A stretch of DNA of 64,000 bases from Fibrella forsythiae (GTDB lineage: Bacteria > Bacteroidota > Bacteroidia > Cytophagales > Spirosomataceae): the NCBI RefSeq assembly GCF_017353175.1, contig NZ_JAFMYW010000004.1, positions 310,001 to 374,000 of the forward strand, read 5' to 3'. The position numbers and the translations under genes are program-made. This document shows, one piece after another, positions 59,418 to 64,000 of the stretch. Under the pieces are notes generated by a model. That model saw nothing but the letters and a program-made list of their open reading frames with translations, made no database searches and had not been told where the DNA came from. The stretch's first letter is position 1, and every line of letters begins with the position of its first letter.

Positions 59418-59466
59418 CTAACGCAAAAAGCAGCCTGTTGATAAAACAGGCTGCTTTTTGCGTTAG
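59418..59466. terminator. 22-bp perfect hairpin terminator
   Basis: ctaacgcaaaaagcagcctg...caggctgctttttgcgttag (59418-59439 / 59445-59466) with loop gataa and internal A/T runs. It lies between the convergent lipoprotein and Mn-catalase genes. A decayed TTCGAC..AGGCTCAG element follows at about 59490-59530. Confidence 0.93.
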
Positions 59467-59540
59467 AACGGAGTATTTCTCCCTTTGCCCCTCGACCAGG
59501 CTCGTTCGCCGCGATTCCTGACAGGCTCAGAACAGTGAAC

Positions 59541-60449
59541 TTATGGCTTTATGCCCATTTTCTTCGCCATATCGGCAAACATCTGTGGGTCGTATTCATA
59601 CTCATCTGAGCCAGGGGCATTGAGCTGTGGTTCCTCGTCGAGGTCCGGCACAGGATGACCAGGAATAGCTCCCTGAATCACTTCGAGCGGCTGACCATCT
59701 TCGGGGTGATTACCGTGCCAGATCTGACCAACCTGCGTGTAATCTTCCTGACTGAAGGTATACAACTTCAAGTGCATCTTATTTTCCATATGCTTCTTCG
59801 CTTCTGGAAATTTGTCGTTGCTCAAGTCAGGGATAGGCAGCAATTTCGTTACCTCAACGCCCGTCAACAGTTCCAGCGCTTTGGCATAGGCCACCACATG
59901 CAAACCACCACGAACCAACAGATAACCCACCATTTCGCGGGCGGTTGGGTCAGATACCATTTCGTAGGTACGCATTTTACCTGCCCGCGCACCACATTCC
60001 AGGAAGAAGTTATGGAGCAGATCGAGCTTCAGGTTTCCGCTACTGAATACGTTATCGCCCGACCAGAACTTACCCATCGAATCCATTGGCAGAGCCGTCT
60101 GGCCGCTGTTATTGAAATGATACGTATTACGCGCGTTTACACCATCGGCCAGGGGCGCAATGGTTGGATCGATACCTCGTTTCGATACGCCGGTCAACAG
60201 GAGGTTGATTGTGTACGAAACCACTTCGATATGGCCATACTCTTCACCAGCAATACTGCAGATCAGATCGTAGAAAGGACGTAATTTTTTGCGTCCCCGA
60301 AAATTGAACGACTGATAGGTGTAGTTCATCAGGGTCGACATTTCCCCGAATTTCCCACCCAAAAGCTCCTGTACGGCGGCCGCATCATTGGCCGAAGGGT
60401 TGGTTGGTGTTGACAGCTCAATTGGCAGCCGGTCCATTTTCAGGATCAT
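59541..60449 (-). CDS. Manganese catalase
   Basis: This non-haem catalase disproportionates hydrogen peroxide with a dimanganese site. The 302-residue protein (ATG 60449) contains KFGEMSTLMNYTYQSFNFRG with the first Glu ligand, SIAGEEYGHIEVVSYTINLL (Glu and His ligands), FFLECGARAGKMRTYEM and YLLVRGGLHVVAYAKALELL (Glu/His). The C-terminal region GQIWHGNHPEDGQPLEV is typical. A start at 60491 would add 14 residues. It is transcribed towards a terminator. Confidence 0.93.
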   Translation of the reverse strand: MILKMDRLPIELSTPTNPSANDAAAVQELLGGKFGEMSTLMNYTYQSFNFRGRKKLRPFYDLICSIAGEEYGHIEVVSYTINLLLTGVSKRGIDPTIAPLADGVNARNTYHFNNSGQTALPMDSMGKFWSGDNVFSSGNLKLDLLHNFFLECGARAGKMRTYEMVSDPTAREMVGYLLVRGGLHVVAYAKALELLTGVEVTKLLPIPDLSNDKFPEAKKHMENKMHLKLYTFSQEDYTQVGQIWHGNHPEDGQPLEVIQGAIPGHPVPDLDEEPQLNAPGSDEYEYDPQMFADMAKKMGIKP

Positions 60450-60550
60450 AACGTATGTTGGTTTTGCATGTAGTACTACCCGCCTAACCACCCCACGCTT
60501 TCGTTGTTCTATAAAATCTACAGAAACAGTAGATATTAAGAATAAGGTAC

Positions 60551-60585
60551 AGAAAAGGCTCCATAGTTTAACCAGGAGCCTTTCT
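60551..60585 (-). terminator. Terminator downstream of rlmN
   Basis: aaaggctcc...ggagcctttct forms a 9-10 bp stem, with a T-rich run on the minus strand after it. It lies 28 bp after the rlmN stop. Confidence 0.8.
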
Positions 60586-60612
60586 TTGACCAGTTAATAT
60601 CGACCAGATGAC

Positions 60613-61683
60613 TTACAAAGCAGCCTCGTCTTTTACTTTTTCTTTTCCGGCCAGTTGACCACAGGCCGCGTCGATATCTTTGCCCCGGCTCCGGCGGATA
60701 TTCACCGTAATGCCCCGGCTATCCAGGAAACCGGCAAACTTGTCGAGCGTCTGTGGATCGGTGTTCTTGAAGTTCGCTTCAGCAATTGGGTTATACTCGA
60801 TAATATTGATTTTGGCCGGTACGCGCTTCGTAAACTCGTACAGTTCTTTCGCGTCCTGCAGCGTATCGTTGAAATTGTAGAAAACGATGTACTCGAACGT
60901 AACGCGGGTACCGGTTTTGCGATAGAAATACTGGAGCGCATCGGCCAGGTTATTCAGCGAATTACTCTCGTTGATGGGCATAATCTGGTCGCGCTTTACA
61001 TCATTAGCCGCGTGCAACGACAAGGCCAAATTGGTCTTCACCTGATCATCGCCCAGTTGTTTGATCATCTTGGCAATACCCGCCGTTGAGATCGTAAGAC
61101 GTTTAGGCGACATACCCAACCCGTCGGGCGAGGTGATGCGGTCAACCGATTCGATGACGTTTTTGTAATTCAGTAATGGTTCGCCCATGCCCATGTACAC
61201 GATGTTGGTCAGGGGCGCGTTGAACGTGGTTTTGGCCTGCCGGTCAATCTCGACAACCTGATCGTAGATCTCGGCGGCGTCGAGGTTGCGTTTGCGGTCC
61301 ATGTAGCCCGTTGCACAGAACTTACAGGTCAATGAACAACCCACCTGGCTCGATACACAGGCCGTCATTCGATCCTGGTCATCCGTACGCAGGGCCGGAA
61401 TGAGCACGCCTTCGACCAGATTGCCGTCATACAGCTTGAACGACGATTTGATGGTGCCATCGTTGCTGCGTTGCTCGGTAGCAACCGAGAGTGAGTTGAT
61501 GGCGAAGTGGGTATCGAGTTTTTCGCGCAGGGCCAGGCCCAGATTGCTCATCTCGCCAAATGACCGTGCCGATTTCTTCCACAACCACTCGTGTACCTGC
61601 TTGGCCCGAAAGGCCTGCTCGCCATGCTGCTTAAACCAGTCGGTGAGTTGCGCGGGGCTATATTTTCGAATATCCTGTTTCAC
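60613..61683 (-). CDS. rlmN: Dual-specificity RNA methyltransferase RlmN
   Basis: RlmN is a radical-SAM enzyme that makes 2-methyladenosine in 23S rRNA (A2503) and tRNA (A37). The 356-residue protein has VSSQVGCSLTCKFCATGYMD with cluster Cys116, Cys120 and Cys123, YMGMGEPLLNYKNVIES, LSLHAANDVKRDQIMPINES, and a late Cys in IDAACGQLAG for the methyl-transfer cycle. The start is GTG at 61683, overlapping the stop of the upstream Uma2 gene by one base (TAGTG). It is the last gene of a four-gene overlapping operon. Confidence 0.95.
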   Translation of the reverse strand: MKQDIRKYSPAQLTDWFKQHGEQAFRAKQVHEWLWKKSARSFGEMSNLGLALREKLDTHFAINSLSVATEQRSNDGTIKSSFKLYDGNLVEGVLIPALRTDDQDRMTACVSSQVGCSLTCKFCATGYMDRKRNLDAAEIYDQVVEIDRQAKTTFNAPLTNIVYMGMGEPLLNYKNVIESVDRITSPDGLGMSPKRLTISTAGIAKMIKQLGDDQVKTNLALSLHAANDVKRDQIMPINESNSLNNLADALQYFYRKTGTRVTFEYIVFYNFNDTLQDAKELYEFTKRVPAKINIIEYNPIAEANFKNTDPQTLDKFAGFLDSRGITVNIRRSRGKDIDAACGQLAGKEKVKDEAAL

Positions 61684-62288
61684 TAGTAGACGATCTCTTC
61701 CTCATCGAGGAGATTTTTTATGTTGAGTGTGCAGTCTTCCAGCACCAGAACGTCGTTGCTCCAATCGGTAATGATGCTATCCTGACCCGCCTGCATGACT
61801 ACGATTTTACGTGAGGTAGTCAACACCCACAGTACCCGTTCAACGCCGAATTCGAACAGCTTCTGCGATTTTTCAAGGAGGTAATTCACACTATCGGTCG
61901 GTCCGTCCCACTCAATCCTGATATCCACCTCGATCATCACTTTAGGTGGCACATCGAAGTATTTTCCTTTCAGGGCGGGAAGCGTTGCCTTGTCGAAGAT
62001 GGCAATGTTGGCCGCGAAATTGTTGCCCTGGCCCATGTGCAGCCCGGCTTCACTCGAAGCGAGTTTATATCGCTTCCGGTCAACGCGGCTCCATAAGGTG
62101 GCAACAATTGCCGTTACCAATACACTTTGTAAATCACTACCTCCCATAATTTCCTGTGGTTTGGCCCGACCAGCCAGCACGTCGCGGTAGCCTTTGTAAT
62201 AGAGCGGTCTGCCGTTCAGTGTTTCGCGAATCAGTTGGGCGGGCACAGCCGGGGCCAGGATTTGAGCAGGTTCCTCGGTCGTTATCAT
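61683..62288 (-). CDS. Uma2-family putative endonuclease (copy A)
   Basis: The 201-residue protein has the Uma2 (DUF820) PD-(D/E)XK core: LNGRPLYYKGYRDVLAGRAK, IMGGSDLQSVLVTAIVATLW, then VPPKVMIEVDIRIEW with the catalytic Glu/Asp strand and YLLEKSQKLFEFGVERVLWV. Family members are annotated as putative nucleases of unknown role. It is a close paralogue of the gene at 62838. It overlaps cvpA upstream by 4 bp and rlmN downstream by 1 bp. Confidence 0.85.
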   Translation of the reverse strand: MITTEEPAQILAPAVPAQLIRETLNGRPLYYKGYRDVLAGRAKPQEIMGGSDLQSVLVTAIVATLWSRVDRKRYKLASSEAGLHMGQGNNFAANIAIFDKATLPALKGKYFDVPPKVMIEVDIRIEWDGPTDSVNYLLEKSQKLFEFGVERVLWVLTTSRKIVVMQAGQDSIITDWSNDVLVLEDCTLNIKNLLDEEEIVY

Positions 62289-62860
62289 GGCGTTGTTGGT
62301 AACTGTTCTTTCTTAAATTTCCGTCCCGCCTCCAGGCCTTTCGGCATCCAGACCGTGGCAACGTTCATGACCTTCGGCGCCACGGGGCGCAGCAATGGGT
62401 ACATAAAACTGTCGCGGGTTTGGTTGGGCGGCATGCGGACGTTCATAAAGCTGAACAGCCAGAGAATCACACTAATTCCAAAAACCCAGGTGAATATGCC
62501 AACGGCTGCACCGGCCAGGCTATCGAACGTACCCAGCAGGGTGTACCGGAGCGATCGCCGCAGGGAATAGCCCATGCGGTTGATCATGAAAACGACGGGG
62601 AAGAAGATAATGGAGAAGCCTAGCCAGGGCAAAAATTTCCGGGCCAGTTCGCGGCTGATGTAGGGAGCCAGCAGGTCAATGCCGAATTGCAGAAACTTAA
62701 ACCCAATGATAAGGGCCACCACAAAGGCTATGATGGCCACAATCTCGACAAGCAGTCCTTTCCGGTACCCGTTATATGCCCCCCATAGCAGCGGAATCAG
62801 AATAAGAATATCGATGGTAGCCACAGGCGCAGGTACGTTAAAAGACCAGTCCGTCTTCAT
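62285..62860 (-). CDS. CvpA family membrane protein
   Basis: The 191-residue protein has four hydrophobic segments in the CvpA pattern: IDILILIPLLWGAYNGYRKG, LLVEIVAIIAFVVALIIGFK, WLGFSIIFFPVVFMINRMGY and GAAVGIFTWVFGISVILWLF. CvpA was first linked to colicin V production and later to envelope homeostasis and bile resistance. It lies between two Uma2 paralogues, overlapping the upstream one by 23 bp and the downstream one by 4 bp. The ATG at 62860 is chosen over a TTG one codon upstream. Confidence 0.88.
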   Translation of the reverse strand: MKTDWSFNVPAPVATIDILILIPLLWGAYNGYRKGLLVEIVAIIAFVVALIIGFKFLQFGIDLLAPYISRELARKFLPWLGFSIIFFPVVFMINRMGYSLRRSLRYTLLGTFDSLAGAAVGIFTWVFGISVILWLFSFMNVRMPPNQTRDSFMYPLLRPVAPKVMNVATVWMPKGLEAGRKFKKEQLPTTP

Positions 62861-63440
62861 CAAATACCTGTTGGATATTCAAACTGAACTCATCAATAAT
62901 AAGCACATCTTTTGTCAGATCGGTGATCAGCCAATCCTGCCCGGGAGCGGCCACCAGCACCTGACGTGACTTGGTCATAATCCAGAGAACACGTTGCACG
63001 CCAAACTGAAATAACTCGCGTGTTTTCTGGGCAACATAATCCCATTCGTGCACCACATCAAGGTCAATTTTTATGTCGACTTCAACAACCACGCTGGGAG
63101 GAACATCGAAATACCTGCCCTTCAGAACAGGCACCAGACTCTTCTCGAAAATACCAATATCAACGGACACATAATCGCCTTTGCCAAGCTGTAATCCTGT
63201 CTCATTTGAAACGGTCCGGTACTTGCTTCGATCAATTCCGTTCCAGATAACCGCATTCAACAACGATACGATTGAACCCTGTAAATCACTACTCCCCATA
63301 ACGGACTCGATGGTTGATACGCCGGCCAATACATCTTTATAGCCCCGGTAATACAGAGGTTTTCCGTTGAGCACTTCGTAAAGTAGCGCATTGGGTATCT
63401 CCTGATGCGCTTGGTGAGAAACAGGATTTTCAGTGATCAT
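62838..63440 (-). CDS. Uma2-family putative endonuclease (copy B)
   Basis: The 200-residue protein (ATG 63440; a GTG two codons upstream is possible) matches copy A: LNGKPLYYRGYKDVLAGVST, VMGSSDLQGSIVSLLNAVIW, VPPSVVVEVDIKIDLD and KTRELFQFGVQRVLWIMTKS. It is the first gene of the Uma2-cvpA-Uma2-rlmN operon. The two copies flank cvpA in the same orientation, so the array arose by duplication. Confidence 0.85.
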   Translation of the reverse strand: MITENPVSHQAHQEIPNALLYEVLNGKPLYYRGYKDVLAGVSTIESVMGSSDLQGSIVSLLNAVIWNGIDRSKYRTVSNETGLQLGKGDYVSVDIGIFEKSLVPVLKGRYFDVPPSVVVEVDIKIDLDVVHEWDYVAQKTRELFQFGVQRVLWIMTKSRQVLVAAPGQDWLITDLTKDVLIIDEFSLNIQQVFDEDGLVF

Positions 63441-63482
63441 ATCCACGGCCGTTTAACGTACCTCAATTTAGCACTTTTTAGC

Positions 63483-63560
63483 TTGGGGAAGGGGGCCTAG
63501 GGGAAGGGGTATTGTTTTCGCGGGATCACCCCATGCCCTAAGCCCCATGCCCTATGCCCT
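63483..63560. repeat. Imperfect GC-rich inverted repeat with TTGTTTTCGCGGG centre
   Basis: ggggaagggggcctagggga faces gccctaagccccatgcccta imperfectly around attgttttcgcgggatcacc. The centre matches those of 31343-31508 and 41322-41374. It lies between the YqeY-type gene and the Uma2 operon on the minus strand. Confidence 0.75.
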
Positions 63561-64000
63561 ACAACAGACTCTTCACCATCGCGGCGATGGACTTACCGTC
63601 GGCCTGTCCGGCCAGTGCTTTATTGGCGGCGCCAATGACTTTGCCCATGTCACCGGGACCGGTAGCGCCTACTTGAGCGATAACGGCCTGCACTTGTGTC
63701 CGTAATTCATCTTCCGACAGTTGTTTCGGCAGGTATTTCTCGATCACGGCGATTTCGGCTTCTTCGGTGGCCAACAAATCGGCGCGACCCTGTTGCCGGT
63801 AGATATCCGCCGAATCTTTGCGCTGTTTAACGGCTTTCGAGAGCAGCTTGATCTCGTCTTCCGGTTTCAGATCACCACCAGCGGCCCCTTCTTTGGTTTC
63901 TTCGAGCAGGATCATCGACTTGATAGCCCGTAAGGCCCGAAGGCGATCCTGATCTTTGGCTTTCATAGCCTCTTTAACGTCCGTATCAATTTGTTGCTTA
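63559..64000 (-). CDS. GatB/YqeY domain protein, 5' end beyond the window
   Basis: The frame is open to the window edge. Residues KQQIDTDVKEA stand before the first internal ATG at 63966, so the true start lies outside. The visible part (about 146 residues) contains MKAKDQDRLRALRAIKSMIL, YLPKQLSEDELRTQVQAVIA and MGKVIGAANKALAGQADGKS. This is a normal YqeY protein, related to the tRNA-binding tail of GatB. YqeY proteins are thought to bind tRNA or act near amidotransferases; no firm role is known. Confidence 0.92.
   Translation of the reverse strand, partial: KQQIDTDVKEAMKAKDQDRLRALRAIKSMILLEETKEGAAGGDLKPEDEIKLLSKAVKQRKDSADIYRQQGRADLLATEEAEIAVIEKYLPKQLSEDELRTQVQAVIAQVGATGPGDMGKVIGAANKALAGQADGKSIAAMVKSLL

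Noticed and set aside
59485-59535. Additional TTCGACAGGCTCAGG hairpin
   Set aside because: Only a decayed, one-sided copy is present (ctcgaccaggctc and gacaggctcag), so it is mentioned in the terminator entry and not listed as a repeat.

Overview
The window looks like chromosomal DNA of a Bacteroidota bacterium of the order Cytophagales, probably a Spirosoma/Fibrella-type Spirosomaceae member. Evidence read from the sequence: a gliding-motility lipoprotein GldD, a TonB-dependent receptor with a carboxypeptidase-like N-terminal domain, DUF6169, DUF547 and Dabb families, bacillithiol synthesis (BshC), meso-DAP-type MurE, and promoters of the Bacteroidota TAnnTTTG type with almost no Shine-Dalgarno sequences. 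Base composition is moderate (a little over 50% GC by eye). I see no phage, plasmid, transposase, CRISPR array or rRNA operon.

Layout. 1-7.4 kb: bshC (cut by the left edge), gatB, a TlpA-like thioredoxin, proC, purB and an outer-membrane protein. 7.4-19.3 kb: prolyl oligopeptidase, a small beta-barrel protein, DedA, an ABC-F ATPase, tRNA-Gln(UUG), gatC, plsC, a DUF433/DUF5615 toxin-antitoxin pair, purH with a possible leader peptide, a polysaccharide flippase and an Hsp20-like protein. 19.6-33 kb: hemC, a GNAT, an FtsX-type permease, murE-mraY, fabD, then a minus-strand run (pcrA, ruvX, def, nitrilase), and prfA. 33-45 kb: a small ORF followed by a DUF6169 gene broken by one stop codon, a TonB receptor, SDR, DUF547, methyltransferase, gldD, an ABC-2 exporter pair, and a nucleoside hydrolase with a methylthioribose-kinase-like protein. 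45-64 kb: a LysM protein with a degenerate lytic transglycosylase region, a TrpD2-like protein, a PIN-toxin remnant, a large SWIM-SNF2 helicase, an RhlE-type RNA helicase, SDR, GNATs, manganese catalase, and an overlapping operon Uma2-cvpA-Uma2-rlmN; a YqeY-type gene runs off the right edge.

How the genes relate. Translation is well represented (gatB, gatC beside tRNA-Gln, prfA, def, rlmN, YqeY), as are envelope synthesis (murE, mraY, fabD, plsC, flippase, LysM protein), purines (purB, purH) and repair (pcrA, ruvX). Most genes are single transcription units or short pairs. I see no transcription factor of a recognisable family.

The unusual content lies between and across genes. (1) The heptamer GGTACGT/ACGTACC occurs about 74 times by hand count, on both strands, in more than one reading frame and in intergenic DNA; about 8 are expected by chance. 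This is close to the density of DNA-uptake or HIP-type iterated motifs. (2) Many intergenic gaps are filled by long, often perfect inverted repeats (27-42 bp arms). Their arms fall into a few sequence types reused at distant loci, and many centres carry a TTGC/TTCGC-like core. (3) Several genes have a TAnnTTTG box only 4-7 nt before the ATG, implying leaderless mRNAs.
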